In this document: in pieces, positions 17,169-26,644 of the stretch | Position numbering within the stretch: position 1 is the stretch's first letter | How the letters are laid out: every line of letters starts with the position of its first letter | Source: Halorubrum hochsteinianum | GTDB taxonomy: Archaea; Halobacteriota; Halobacteria; Halobacteriales; Haloferacaceae | Reading direction: 5' to 3' | DNA: 64,000 nucleotides | NCBI RefSeq assembly: GCF_023702125.1 | Contig: NZ_CP098415.1 | Coordinates: 2,852,001-2,916,000 of the forward strand | The notes under the pieces: model-generated | Database searches by the model: none | Told to the model about the DNA's origin: nothing | What the model saw: the letters and a program-made list of their open reading frames with translations, nothing else | Made by a program: the position numbers and the translations under genes

Positions 17169-18539
17169 TCAGTACTTCGCGTCCGCGCCGGTCGTCTCGT
17201 ACACGCGGTCCATGATGGCGTCGCGCTCGCGGGTCCAGTTCGCCATCGCGGCGGGGCTGGTCGGATACTCGTCGTAGTGGCCGATCAGCTCGTCCGCCAG
17301 CGACTTCGTCTGGTAGAAGTTCCGGATCGTCCCCCAGTAGCCGAAGCTCTTGATCGCGGCCTTCACCTTCAGCCCGAAGGACATCGAGGTCGAGCCCTCG
17401 TAGAGCGCCTCCGCGAGCTTCTCGCCCGGCAGCGACGCGAGCAGGCCCATCAGGTCGTCCACGTCGACCGCGGTCGAGAGGACGTTGTACACGTCGAGGC
17501 CGGCGTACCGCCCGCCGAAGTGGTCCATCACGCGGGTGTTGTACCGCCAGAGGTTCTCCTCGCTCACGTCGCCGTCGGAGACCGCCTTCACGGCCTGCTC
17601 GCCGGCGTACTTGCCCGCGTACGCCGCGCCAGCGATGCCGCCGCCGGTCGTCGGGTTCACGTGGCCCGCGGCGTCGCCGACCGCCATGTACCCCGGCGCG
17701 ACCGCCGAGTCGTAGGGGCGTCGCGTCGGCAGCGCGCCTCCGAGCTTGTCCCTGACCTCCGCGCCCTCGAACTCGGGGCGGTCCCGGAGGTCCTGTTTCA
17801 GCGACTCGATCAGCTGCATCGGCTCCTCGGTCATCTGGAAGCCGAGTCCGGCGTTGATCTCCGTCGCCGTCCGGGGGAAGTACCAGAGGTAGCCCGCGGC
17901 GCGGTCCGTCGCCTTGAACACCAATGCGTCGTCCCACTCGACCGGCTCCGGCACGTCGACGATCTCGCGGTACGCGGAACAGAACTGCGAGTAGCGGACG
18001 TTCGTGTCGAAGGTGGTCCCCTCGAAGTCGGCCTTGTCCTGAAGCAGCGAGAGGGACCCCGCGCCGTCGATGACGAGGTCGGCCGCGTACGTCCGGGGGT
18101 CGCCCTTCCGCACCGCGCGCAGCCCCGTGACGCGGCCCGTCTCGTCTTGTACCACGTCGTTGATGACGGTGTCGTAGTGGAAGTCGACGCCCGCGTCCTC
18201 CGCGCCGGCGATGATCTGGCGGCCGTACTCCCAGCGGTCGATGACGGCGAGCTCGCCGGGGACGGGGATATCCAGAATCGTGTCCTCCTGCGGGATCTCG
18301 AAGCGACCGTGATCGACGCCGGTGTTCGTGAACGCCGGCTCCAGCCGGTCTTTCGGGATCGCCTCGGGGAACGCGTCCGCGCCCTTCAACGCGTCGCCGC
18401 AGGCGATGTGGCCGGCCTCCTCCTCGTCCTTTCGCTCGACGATGACGACGTCGAGCCCCTCGTTCGCGATCGTCGCGGCCGCGTAACAGCCGGCCGTCCC
18501 GGCCCCGGCCACGACGACGTCGTACTCGTCGATATCCAT
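17169..18539 (-). CDS. Geranylgeranyl reductase family FAD-dependent protein
   Basis: A 456-residue flavoprotein. It opens with a dinucleotide-binding motif (VVVAGAGTAGCYAA), then VIVERKDEEEAGHIACGDAL, and later GYMAVGDAAGHVNPTTGGGI, the classical second FAD motif of geranylgeranyl reductases. The family saturates prenyl chains of archaeal membrane lipids or quinones. Haloarchaea have several paralogues, so which substrate this one uses is unclear. ATG at 18539 (MDIDEYDVV) is preferred over an upstream start that adds nine residues. It is divergent from the ferredoxin gene and followed on the same strand by the Rieske gene, giving a redox-themed cluster. Confidence 0.88.
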   Translation of the reverse strand: MDIDEYDVVVAGAGTAGCYAAATIANEGLDVVIVERKDEEEAGHIACGDALKGADAFPEAIPKDRLEPAFTNTGVDHGRFEIPQEDTILDIPVPGELAVIDRWEYGRQIIAGAEDAGVDFHYDTVINDVVQDETGRVTGLRAVRKGDPRTYAADLVIDGAGSLSLLQDKADFEGTTFDTNVRYSQFCSAYREIVDVPEPVEWDDALVFKATDRAAGYLWYFPRTATEINAGLGFQMTEEPMQLIESLKQDLRDRPEFEGAEVRDKLGGALPTRRPYDSAVAPGYMAVGDAAGHVNPTTGGGIAGAAYAGKYAGEQAVKAVSDGDVSEENLWRYNTRVMDHFGGRYAGLDVYNVLSTAVDVDDLMGLLASLPGEKLAEALYEGSTSMSFGLKVKAAIKSFGYWGTIRNFYQTKSLADELIGHYDEYPTSPAAMANWTRERDAIMDRVYETTGADAKY

Positions 18540-18697
18540 TACCGGAGCGTGTCGTGCGCCGGGCAAAACTCTTTGCTCCCGTTTCGGTCGGGTCCGAGAG
18601 GTCGGATTCCGCGGCGCGCCGCGGCCCGACGGATCCGACGGCGGAGCCTGACTGTTCAGGCTCGGCGTTTAACGGCGTGGAGCCGCGTTTCACGGAC

Positions 18698-19498
18698 ATG
18701 GGACGACTGGACGAGGTCGACGCGGACCGGATCCGGGCGTGGCTGCCGGAGGTCCGGTCGGCGGAGGCGACCGCGGCGCTCATGATCGCCGTCGCGTACG
18801 ACCGGGGAATCGGCACGGCGGAGCTCGCATCGTGGTACGACCGACCGGAGGAGTGGGTCGAGGAGACGGTCGACGCCCTCGACTCGCCGCGGTTCGTCTC
18901 GACGGTCGCTCGGCTCGAAGGGGTCGACGTCGAGGCGGTCGCCGCGGAGTCGAACCTCGCGCCCGACACGGTCCGGGACTGGTTCGACGACCTCGCCGAC
19001 CGACCGGTCGCCGACGCGGCCGACGTGGTGCGACGCTACGCCGAGGGGGCCGTCGAGCCGGTGCGGACGGGGACCGCCTCGACCGTCTACCACCTCGACC
19101 GCGACGCCGCGGAGGAGCGCGGCTGGTCGGTGACGGACGACGACCTCTTCGCGAAGGCGGCCGAGGCGGACCTCGGACTGCCGGAGTACGGCCGCTTCCT
19201 CGTCGAGCCGGGCGAGTCGATCTTGGAGGCCGCCGAGCGGGGCGGCCGGTCGTGGCCGTACGCCTGCCGCGGCGGTGCCTGCTCGAACTGCGCCGTGGTC
19301 GTCGTCGAGGGCGACGTGGCGATGCCCGGCCAGTCGATCCTCTCGGACGAACAGATCCGCGAGTCGAACGCCCGCCTCTCCTGCGTCGGCGTCCCGATCA
19401 CCGACGAGGTCAAGATCGTCACCGGGATCGGCGACACCGAGGCGTTCGCCGACCTCCGCCTCCCGTCGCCGAGCGACACCGCCGAGACGTCGGACTGA
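18698..19498 (+). CDS. 2Fe-2S ferredoxin with N-terminal helical extension
   Basis: A 266-residue protein. The C-terminal about 100 residues are a plant-type [2Fe-2S] ferredoxin: Cys190, Cys195 and Cys198 in YACRGGACSNC, and Cys229 in LSCVG. The first about 160 residues are predominantly helical and acidic, with wording such as AELASWYDRPEEWVEETVDAL and DTVRDWFDDLA that looks like two helix-turn-helix-like repeats. Such an extension is not found in the standard 128-residue haloarchaeal ferredoxin. ATG at 18698 is chosen over upstream codons because the preceding sequence overlaps the promoter of the divergent reductase. The partner enzyme is unknown. Confidence 0.85.
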   Translation: MGRLDEVDADRIRAWLPEVRSAEATAALMIAVAYDRGIGTAELASWYDRPEEWVEETVDALDSPRFVSTVARLEGVDVEAVAAESNLAPDTVRDWFDDLADRPVADAADVVRRYAEGAVEPVRTGTASTVYHLDRDAAEERGWSVTDDDLFAKAAEADLGLPEYGRFLVEPGESILEAAERGGRSWPYACRGGACSNCAVVVVEGDVAMPGQSILSDEQIRESNARLSCVGVPITDEVKIVTGIGDTEAFADLRLPSPSDTAETSD

Positions 19499-19534
19499 CA
19501 CCCCCCGTCGGACGGGGCTTCGTCCGACCGCGAC

Positions 19535-20581
19535 CTACTCTTCCGTCTCGTAGTGTTCGCCCGCCGCCTCGGGGATCTGGGTCCGGCCGACCAGCGTGAG
19601 CACGACGATCACCATCACGTACGGGATGGTCTGGACCAGCGTGTCCGGGACCGCGTAGCCGAGCTGCTGGAGCCGGATCTGTATCGCGTCGAGGCCGGCG
19701 AACAGCGCGCCAGCGCCGAGCGTGCCGAGCGGGTTGTAGTTGCCGAACAGGTACGCGACGATGGCGATGAACCCCTTCCCCTGGACCATCGTCTCCCCGG
19801 AGCCGACGAACTGGCCGATGGACAGCGCGAGCGCGGAGCCGCCGATCCCGGAGAGGAATCCCGAGAGCAGCACGCCCGCGTAGCGCACCTTCGAGACCGA
19901 GACGCCGACCGTGTCGAGCGCCTTCGGGTTCTCGCCGGCCGCCCGGAGGTGCTTCCCGAAGGCGGTCCGGTTCAGCAGCCACCACGACCCGGCCGTCGCG
20001 AGGATCACCAGTATCGCGGAGTACAGCCAGCCGACGTTCGCGCCGAGGTTCGGCGTGTTGACGCCGCCGAAGAACACCGTCGACATGAACGGCGCGAGCC
20101 CCAAGGCGATGAGCCAGACGGCCAGTCCGGCGATGATCTGGTCCGCCTTGAACTCGATACAGACGACGGCGAACACCGCCGACAGGAGCGTCGACGCGGC
20201 GATGCCGGCGAGGAACCCGACCGCGAGCGCCGGGACGCCGAGGACCGCGTTGCCGATCCCGACGACCGACGCGGCGTACACCGAGACGAACGCCGAGATG
20301 ATCAGCAGTCCCTCCAGCCCGATGTTGATGACGCCCGACTTCTCGGCGAAGATGCCGCCGAGCCCGGCGAGCACGATGGGGGCCGCGAGCCGCGCCGTCG
20401 ACGTGGCGGTGCTCGTCGAGAAGACGATCCCCGCGAGGTCGCCGGCGACCGAGTCGGGGAACAGGAGCCCGAGCAGCCCGAGCAGCGCGAACACGCCGAC
20501 GGTGCCGACGACGAGCGACCGCACGTAGTCGGACTCGAACAGCCCCTCCATGAACCGCGTCGACGACAGCGGGTTACGCAT
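19535..20581 (-). CDS. BMP-type nucleoside ABC transporter, permease 2
   Basis: A 348-residue inner-membrane permease of the branched-chain/ribose type (BPD_transp_2) used by BMP-family nucleoside importers. About nine hydrophobic segments are visible, and IVLAGLGGIFAEKSGVINIG with LEGLLIISAF is the family signature. Its ATG at 20581 lies inside the end of the preceding permease gene (8-base overlap), so it is translationally coupled as the last gene of the four-gene operon. It pairs with permease 1 to form the translocation pore. Confidence 0.9.
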   Translation of the reverse strand: MRNPLSSTRFMEGLFESDYVRSLVVGTVGVFALLGLLGLLFPDSVAGDLAGIVFSTSTATSTARLAAPIVLAGLGGIFAEKSGVINIGLEGLLIISAFVSVYAASVVGIGNAVLGVPALAVGFLAGIAASTLLSAVFAVVCIEFKADQIIAGLAVWLIALGLAPFMSTVFFGGVNTPNLGANVGWLYSAILVILATAGSWWLLNRTAFGKHLRAAGENPKALDTVGVSVSKVRYAGVLLSGFLSGIGGSALALSIGQFVGSGETMVQGKGFIAIVAYLFGNYNPLGTLGAGALFAGLDAIQIRLQQLGYAVPDTLVQTIPYVMVIVVLTLVGRTQIPEAAGEHYETEE

Positions 20582-21872
20582 CGGTCTCACCTCCCTCGCC
20601 GCCGGCGGTCCCGTCCGGCTCGGCCGCCGGTCCGACGCCGCCCCCGCCGAGGCCGGCGTACCGGCCGATCATCCGGAAGAACTCCGGCATCGCGACGAAG
20701 AGGATGATGAGCCCGCGCAACACGGCGACGAGCTCCGTGGGGACGTCGGTGCGGAAGCCGATCTCCAGAGCGCCGCCCTTCAGGATCCCGAAGAGGAACG
20801 CCGCCGGCAGCACGCCGATCGGGTTGTTGCCGGCGAGGATCGAGACGGTGATGCCGTCGAAGCCGAGGTCCGGGATCGAGGCCAGCCACCGGCCCTCGGA
20901 CATCAGCACCCACACCGCGCCGCCGACGCCGCCGAGCGCGCCGGACAGCGTCATCGCCCGGACGGTCGTGAGCTTCGCGTTCACGCCGCCGTACTCGGCC
21001 GCGGCGGCCTGAACGCCGCTCGTCCGGAGGTCGTAGCCGAGCGAGGTGTGTTCGACGAAGTAGTACAGCGCGCCGATGAAGCCGACCCCGATGAGCAGCG
21101 CGACCAGCGCGAAGTCGCTGGAGGTGGGGAACAGCCACGGGCGCAGCTGCGCGTACTCGGGGACGTACTCGGTGGCGACCACGGACGAGCCCTCGGCGCG
21201 GAACACCTCCAACACGAGCACGTACGCGACGTTCGCGGCGACGAAGTTGAGCATGATCGTCGTGATCACCTCGTTGGCGTCGGCGTACGCCTTGAGCGCG
21301 CCGGGTATCGCGCCCCACAGCCCGCCGCCGACCGCGCCGGCCGCGGTGCCGATCACGATCAGCACGACCCCGCCGACGGGGCCCGCCGGGAGCAGCGGCG
21401 CGAGCGCGAGGATCGAGAGCGCGGTCGCCAGCCCGCCGACGACGAGCTGGCCCTGCGTCCCGATGTTGAACAGCCCGGCGCGGAAGGCGACGGCGACGGA
21501 CAGCCCCGTGAAGATAAGCAGCGTCGTCTCGGAGAGCGTCAGCCCGAAGGAGAGGTTGAGCGGGGTCCAGCCGGCGTTGAAAAGCCCCGGCTCGCCGACG
21601 GCGAACGGGTAGCCGAGCGCCCCGTTGAACAGCACGACGTACACCTCGACGGGGTCGTAACAGAACCCGACCCCGGTGAACGGCAGCGTCCAGGCCGCGG
21701 TCGAGCACTCGGCGATCCGACCGGAGACGAGCACGATTCCGAACCCGAGGGCGATCGAGAGGAGAATCGCGGCGACGCTGATGACGAGCCGCTCCGCGAC
21801 GGTCCGGTCGACGAACGGCCCGACCAGCCGGGCGAGGACGGACGCCGATCGGTCCGCGTCCGGATCGCTCAC
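20574..21872 (-). CDS. BMP-type nucleoside ABC transporter, permease 1
   Basis: A 432-residue permease, longer than its partner because of an N-terminal hydrophobic domain and a loop carrying three cysteines (AECSTAAW, GVGFCYDP). The core shows FRAGLFNIGTQGQLVVGG and GGVNAKLTTVRAM, typical of the nucleoside-type permease. The C-terminus is a Gly-rich tail. Its start overlaps the ATPase stop by 4 bases, and its end overlaps the next permease. Together with the lipoprotein and ATPase it should import nucleosides or related purines. The substrate is inferred from family. Confidence 0.9.
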   Translation of the reverse strand: MSDPDADRSASVLARLVGPFVDRTVAERLVISVAAILLSIALGFGIVLVSGRIAECSTAAWTLPFTGVGFCYDPVEVYVVLFNGALGYPFAVGEPGLFNAGWTPLNLSFGLTLSETTLLIFTGLSVAVAFRAGLFNIGTQGQLVVGGLATALSILALAPLLPAGPVGGVVLIVIGTAAGAVGGGLWGAIPGALKAYADANEVITTIMLNFVAANVAYVLVLEVFRAEGSSVVATEYVPEYAQLRPWLFPTSSDFALVALLIGVGFIGALYYFVEHTSLGYDLRTSGVQAAAAEYGGVNAKLTTVRAMTLSGALGGVGGAVWVLMSEGRWLASIPDLGFDGITVSILAGNNPIGVLPAAFLFGILKGGALEIGFRTDVPTELVAVLRGLIILFVAMPEFFRMIGRYAGLGGGGVGPAAEPDGTAGGEGGETDA

Positions 21873-23485
21873 GCGTCCACCCCCTCCTCACCGGCGGTCG
21901 CTTCGTCGGGGTCGTCGCCCGGCCCGCCGGTCGCGGCGTCGTGGAGCGCGGCCCCCTCGATCGAGTCGTCGTCGGGCGACTCGCCGGCCATCAGCAGGCC
22001 GATCTCCTCTTCGGTCACGGTCGCGGGGTCGACGATTCCGGTGAACTCGCCCTCGTGCATCACCGCGAGTCGGTCCGAGAGGCCCTGTACCTCGTCGAGC
22101 TTCGAGGAGACCAGCAGGACCGCCTTCCCCTGTGACCGGAGTTCGAGCAGCCGGTCGTGGAGGAACTCCGTGGAGCCGATGTCGACGCCCCGGGTCGGGT
22201 GGGTCGCGACGACGAGCTCCGGGTCGCGCTCAAACTCGCGGCCGACGATGAACTTCTGCTGGTTGCCGCCCGACAGCGACTCGGCCTCGGCGTCCGCGTC
22301 CGGCGGGCGGACGTCGTACTGCTCGATGACGGACTCGGCGTGGTCGCGCGCTGCCCCCCAATCGAGCCGGCCGCCTCGCGCGAACGGCGCGTCGTGTTGG
22401 CTCCCGAGGATGCCGTTCTCGGTGAGGTCGTACGACATCACCAGCCCCCGCTCCTGTCGGTCCTCCGGGATGAACGCCATCCCGCGGTCGATCCGGTCGC
22501 GACGGCTCTTCCCGACCATCGACTCGCCGCGGTAGCGGATCTCGCCGTCAGTCGCCTCGCGCAGCCCCGTGACCGCGTCGACGAGCTGGGACTGCCCGTT
22601 GCCGTCGACGCCCGCGACGCCCAGCACCTCGCCGGCGCGGAGCTCGAACGAGAGGTCCGAGACCGCCTCGACGCCCCGGTCGTCGTCGACGCTGAGACCG
22701 GTCACTTCGAGCACGCGGTCGCCCGGCTCCTGCGGGGTCGTCGCGGGCTCCATCAGCACCTCCCGGCCGACCATCATCTCCGCGAGCTCCTCGCGAGTCA
22801 CGTCCGCGGACGCGACCGTGCCGACGTTGACGCCGTCGCGGAGGACGGTGATGTCGTCGGCCGCAGACAGCGCCTCGCCGAGCTTGTGCGAGATGAAGAT
22901 GATCGTCTTCCCCTGCTCGGTGAGCTCGTCGAAGACGCCGTACAGTTCCTCGACCTCCTGCGGGGTCAACACCGCGGTCGGCTCGTCCATGATGAGCACG
23001 TCGGCCCCCCGGTACAGCGCCTTCAGGATCTCGACGCGCTGCTGTTCGCCCACCGAGATGTCGGCGACCGTCGCGTCGGGGTCGACGTCGAAGCCGTACC
23101 GCTCGCTCAGTTCGACGACGGCCTCGCGGGCCGCCTCTCGGTCGACGCGGAGGCCGCCCCACGTGGTCGGCTCGTTGCCTAAGACGACGTTCTCCCACAC
23201 CGTCATCGGGTCGACGAGCATGAAGTGCTGGTGGATCATGCCGACGCCCGCGTCGATCGCGTCCCGCGGCGAGTCGAACGACTGCGCCTCGCCGTCGAGG
23301 CGGACGGTCCCCTCGGTCGGCCGGTAGAGACCGTACAACACGTTCATCAGCGTGGTCTTGCCGGCCCCGTTCTCGCCGAGCAGGGCGTGGACGCTCCCGC
23401 GTTCCACCGCGAGATCAACGTCGTCGTTCGCGACGACCCCGGGGAATCGCTTCGTGATACCGTCCAAGTGGACCGCCGGGTTCAT
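21869..23485 (-). CDS. BMP-type nucleoside ABC transporter, double ATPase subunit
   Basis: A 538-residue cytoplasmic protein with two fused ATP-binding cassettes. The first has Walker A GENGAGKTTL, a signature-like SVGEQQRVEIL and Walker B VLIMDEPTAVL. The second has a degenerate Walker A (VAGVDGNGQSQL) and SLSGGNQQKFIVGRE, with THPTRGVDIGS replacing Walker B. This asymmetry is normal for the sugar/nucleoside group (RbsA, YufO), where only one site hydrolyses efficiently. The last 35 residues are an acidic extension. It is the second gene of the operon, about 230 bases after the lipoprotein. Confidence 0.92.
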   Translation of the reverse strand: MNPAVHLDGITKRFPGVVANDDVDLAVERGSVHALLGENGAGKTTLMNVLYGLYRPTEGTVRLDGEAQSFDSPRDAIDAGVGMIHQHFMLVDPMTVWENVVLGNEPTTWGGLRVDREAAREAVVELSERYGFDVDPDATVADISVGEQQRVEILKALYRGADVLIMDEPTAVLTPQEVEELYGVFDELTEQGKTIIFISHKLGEALSAADDITVLRDGVNVGTVASADVTREELAEMMVGREVLMEPATTPQEPGDRVLEVTGLSVDDDRGVEAVSDLSFELRAGEVLGVAGVDGNGQSQLVDAVTGLREATDGEIRYRGESMVGKSRRDRIDRGMAFIPEDRQERGLVMSYDLTENGILGSQHDAPFARGGRLDWGAARDHAESVIEQYDVRPPDADAEAESLSGGNQQKFIVGREFERDPELVVATHPTRGVDIGSTEFLHDRLLELRSQGKAVLLVSSKLDEVQGLSDRLAVMHEGEFTGIVDPATVTEEEIGLLMAGESPDDDSIEGAALHDAATGGPGDDPDEATAGEEGVDA

Positions 23486-23603
23486 TCACCCGTAACTCCG
23501 CACCGGAGCCTAAAAACGCGCGGATTTCCGACCGGGGTGGCGGTTCTGTCGGCCGTCTGACCGACACGTCGGAGGGTCGAAGCCCGGCGCTACCGGCGAC
23601 GCC

Positions 23604-23691
23604 TCTGAAAAGCCGCGGTCGAAGAACGGACGCCGAGTCGGCGAGAAGCCGGATTCGGTGAAAAGCCGAGGTCGGCGAGAAGCCGAGGTCG
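23604..23691. repeat. Imperfect about 17-bp tandem repeats in the lipoprotein-ATPase spacer
   Basis: Four related units with the core GAAAAGCCG or GAGAAGCCG followed by a GGTCGG-like tail occur at about 23606, 23643, 23660 and 23676. The spacer between the lipoprotein and ATPase genes is otherwise featureless. The repeat could act at the RNA level to set subunit stoichiometry, but this is speculation. Confidence 0.5.
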
Positions 23692-23712
23692 GCGGTCGAC
23701 GCCGACGCGTCC

Positions 23713-24855
23713 TCAGTTGCTCGTGGTGTCCGGCACGTCGATGTTGCCGGCGATGATCTCGTCGCGGGCGTCCGAGACCGCGGTCACGATCTCGTCGGGC
23801 ACCTGGTCGCCGATCTCCTGTCCGTAGACGCACTCCACGCCGTTGGACTCCAGCCCGAGCGCCGTCGTCGAGCCGCCCTGATGGTCGCCGTCGACGACGT
23901 TCGAAATCGACTCGTACACCGCGGTGTCCACGCGTTTCACCATCGAGGCCAGGATCACGTCGGCGAACGAGTCTTCGGTGACCGACTGGTCCTGGTCGAC
24001 GCCGAAGGCGAACCGACCCTCGGACTGCGCGGCCTGGAAGACGCCGACGCCCGTCGCGCCCGCGGCGTGATAGACGATGTCGGCCCCGCTCTGATACATC
24101 GACAGCGCCTGCTCCTGGCCGCCCGAGGGGTCGGCGTAGCTGCCGACGTAGCTCGTGGAGACGTCGACGTCGTCGGAGGCGTAGTCGACGCCGGCCTCGA
24201 AGCCCGCCTGGAACCGGCGGATGACCGGGCTGTCGACCCCGCCGATGAACCCGACGTTCGTCGAGTCGGGGGCGGTCGAGCCCGCGCCCGCGGAGAAGTC
24301 GGTCTCGGTCAGCCGCGCGGCGAGGACGCCCATCAGGAACGAGCCCTCCTCCTCGCGGAACAGGTAGTTCGCCACGTTCGACGCGTCCACCGTGGTGTCG
24401 ACGATCATGAAGTCCTGATCGGGGAACTGCGACGCGGTCTCGGTGAGCGCGTCGCCCTGGTTGAACCCGATACAGGAGACGAGGTCGTAGTCCGGGTCGG
24501 TCGAGCTCGCGTACCGCTGCTGGTACTGGCCGAACTCGCCGGTGCCGTCCGGCTCCGACTCGGCGTACTCGATGCCGAACTCCTCCTCGGCGTCGACGAT
24601 GCCCTGCTTGGCGGCGTCGTTGAACGAGTTGTCGCCCAGTCCGCCGTCGGAGTAGACGATGCCGACCCTCGCCGGGGGAGAGTCGGAGCCGTCCTCCCCG
24701 TCGGAGCCGTCACCGCCGTCCGAACCGTCACCGCCGTCCTCCCCGTCGGAGCCGTCACCGCCGTCGCTCGGGCCGCCGCTACAGCCGGCGAGGCCGATCA
24801 GGCCCGCTGCGCTTGCCGCCTTGACGAACCGCCGCCGATCGAAGTCGGATGCCAT
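23713..24855 (-). CDS. BMP family (basic membrane protein) substrate-binding lipoprotein, Tat-exported
   Basis: A 380-residue extracellular binding lipoprotein of the BMP/PnrA-Med family, which binds nucleosides in other organisms. The signal peptide is a twin-arginine type (DRRRFVKAASAAG) with lipobox LAGC at Cys25, followed by a low-complexity Gly/Asp/Ser linker to about residue 65. The mature domain begins RVGIVYSDGGLGDNSFND, the typical first strand and loop of the family. It is the first gene of the import operon. ATG at 24855 is chosen over an upstream start because the Tat motif then sits at the N-terminus and a TATA box is correctly spaced. Confidence 0.93.
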   Translation of the reverse strand: MASDFDRRRFVKAASAAGLIGLAGCSGGPSDGGDGSDGEDGGDGSDGGDGSDGEDGSDSPPARVGIVYSDGGLGDNSFNDAAKQGIVDAEEEFGIEYAESEPDGTGEFGQYQQRYASSTDPDYDLVSCIGFNQGDALTETASQFPDQDFMIVDTTVDASNVANYLFREEEGSFLMGVLAARLTETDFSAGAGSTAPDSTNVGFIGGVDSPVIRRFQAGFEAGVDYASDDVDVSTSYVGSYADPSGGQEQALSMYQSGADIVYHAAGATGVGVFQAAQSEGRFAFGVDQDQSVTEDSFADVILASMVKRVDTAVYESISNVVDGDHQGGSTTALGLESNGVECVYGQEIGDQVPDEIVTAVSDARDEIIAGNIDVPDTTSN

Positions 24856-24880
24856 CTCGTTCGTACACCCGTCGGAACAG

Positions 24881-24890
24881 GGGATAAATT
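24881..24890 (-). promoter_or_regulatory. TATA-like box of the BMP importer operon
   Basis: Read on the minus strand AATTTATCCC, 26-35 nt before the lipoprotein start at 24855. Confidence 0.55.
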
Positions 24891-25035
24891 CACCGTTCCC
24901 CGCCCACCGAGGTGACACGTTCGTGAAAAGAAGCGGCGGTATTACGCCGATATCGCGGGTATTTCGAGCCGTTCGATCCACGAACCCGGATTCCTCACGG
25001 TCGTAAACGGCCGGTCGGGCGCTCGGACCGCGGGC

Positions 25036-26541
25036 TTACGCCGCCGCGACCGCGTCCTCGACGACCCCCTCGACCTCGGCGACGAGGGCGTCGACGTCGT
25101 CGCTCTCGGCGTACACCCGGACGTACGGCTCCGTCCCGGACGGACGCACTAGCGTCCACGAGGCGTCGTCGAACTCCAGTCGGACGCCGTGGTCGGTGTC
25201 GACCGCTGCGTCGGGGAACGCCGCCGGCAGCGCCGTCTCCAGCCGGTCCATCACCGACTCCTTCGCGTCGTCGGGACAGGAGACGCTCACCTTGCGGTAC
25301 GGGCGCTCGGTGACCGACTCGCGGAGCGCGGCGAGCCCCTCGTCGGCGACGAGGCGGGCGATCACCGCCGCGGAGGCCACGCCGTCGATCCACCCGCCGA
25401 AGCCGACGTGGATGTGCTTCCACGGCTCGGCCGCGAAGACGACGCGGGTGTCGTCGCCGCCCGCGCCGTCGGGGTCCGCCGCCGCCTCCCGCACCGCCGC
25501 GATCCCCTCGTGGAGCGCGCCGAGACGGACGCGCTCGACGCGGCCGCCGGCGTCGCGGACGCGCTCGTCGATCCGACCGGAGGCGTTCGGCGTCGTCACG
25601 ACGACCGGGTCGTCGGCGTCGCTCTCGCGGGTGTACCGCTCCGCGAGCACCGCCAGCACCGTGTCCTCGTGGACGACCTCGCCGTCGGCGTCGACGATCA
25701 CGATCCGGTCGGCGTCGCCGTCGTGACCGATCCCGAACGCGAATCCCTCCGCGTCGCCGGCGCTGTCGCCCCCGGCGTCCTCGCCGTCGCTCCCGCCTCC
25801 CGCCTCGGTCGGGCGGCCCGGCTCCGCGACGCCCTCGTTGGCGTCGGCGACGAACGCGCGCAGGTCCGCCAGCGTCTCCGGCGTCGGCTTGCTCCCGCGA
25901 CCTGGGAAGTGGCCGTCGACGTTGCCGTTGAGCGTGACCACGTCCGCGCCGAGCTCGCGGAGGACGGTCGGGGTCGCGGGCGCGCTCATCCCGTTGCCGC
26001 AGTCGACCGCGACCCGGAGGCCGTCGAGGGGCGCGCCGAACCCCGCGGCGTACTCGCGGACGTCGGCGAGGTAGCCGTCGAGCGGGTCGGTCCGGGTCGC
26101 CTCGGTCCACTCGTCCCACGGCGCGACCGACTCCTCGTCGGCGACGCGCGACTCGACGGCCCGCTCCAGCTCCCGGTCGAACTCGGTGCCGTCGCGGAAC
26201 AGCTTGATCCCGTTGTCGGTCGGCGGGTTGTGCGAGGCGGTGAGCATCACGCCGTACCGCCCCCGCGAGGCGTGCGCGAGCGCCGGCGTCGGGAGCCGAC
26301 CGGCGCGGCGGACGGCCACCCCGCCCGCGGCCAAGCCGGCCTCCGTCGCGGCCGCTAGCGCCGACCCCGTCACCCGCCCGTCGCGGGCGAGGACGACCGT
26401 CGGGTCGGGGCCCTCCTCGCCGTCGGCTCCCTCTCGCGATCGGATCTCGGCACCCACCGCCCGCCCGACGGCGAGCGCGAGCGCCGGCGTGACGCGGTCC
26501 TCGACGCCGCCGCGTATCCCGGCGGTTCCGAACAGGTCCAT
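25036..26541 (-). CDS. Phosphoglucomutase/phosphomannomutase family protein
   Basis: A 501-residue alpha-D-phosphohexomutase, which interconverts hexose 1- and 6-phosphates (Glc, Man or GlcN). It begins MDLFGTAGIRGG and carries the phosphoserine loop MLTASHNPPTDNGIKL (catalytic Ser), the metal loop GIGHDGDADRIVIVD and the C-terminal phosphate-binding loop VRPSGTEPYVRVY. Two Gly/Asp/Glu-rich insertions lie between domains 1 and 2 and are typical of halophilic homologues. ATG at 26541 is preferred to GTG at 26550 because GAGGTGG then serves as ribosome site. Hexose-phosphate mutases feed the nucleotide-sugar route used by the glycosylation locus, though the two are far apart. Confidence 0.9.
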   Translation of the reverse strand: MDLFGTAGIRGGVEDRVTPALALAVGRAVGAEIRSREGADGEEGPDPTVVLARDGRVTGSALAAATEAGLAAGGVAVRRAGRLPTPALAHASRGRYGVMLTASHNPPTDNGIKLFRDGTEFDRELERAVESRVADEESVAPWDEWTEATRTDPLDGYLADVREYAAGFGAPLDGLRVAVDCGNGMSAPATPTVLRELGADVVTLNGNVDGHFPGRGSKPTPETLADLRAFVADANEGVAEPGRPTEAGGGSDGEDAGGDSAGDAEGFAFGIGHDGDADRIVIVDADGEVVHEDTVLAVLAERYTRESDADDPVVVTTPNASGRIDERVRDAGGRVERVRLGALHEGIAAVREAAADPDGAGGDDTRVVFAAEPWKHIHVGFGGWIDGVASAAVIARLVADEGLAALRESVTERPYRKVSVSCPDDAKESVMDRLETALPAAFPDAAVDTDHGVRLEFDDASWTLVRPSGTEPYVRVYAESDDVDALVAEVEGVVEDAVAAA

Positions 26542-26612
26542 GTCGACCACCTCGGTGCCCGACAGTTAGTAGGCGTCGGTTGCGGACGGGGCGGGTGGGT
26601 CGCGGACGGGGC

Positions 26613-26619
26613 GTTTAAG
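26613..26619 (+). promoter_or_regulatory. TATA-like element of the acylphosphatase gene
   Basis: GTTTAAG, 26-32 nt before the ATG at 26645, inside an otherwise G+C-rich divergent spacer. Confidence 0.45.
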
Positions 26620-26644
26620 CGGCGGGCGGTCCCACGGTCGGGCG

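Noticed and set aside
24660-24780. Repeats in the BMP lipoprotein gene considered as a DNA repeat array or CRISPR-like
   Set aside because: They encode the Gly/Asp/Ser linker after the lipobox. The same linker type occurs in the halocyanin. No spacers are present.
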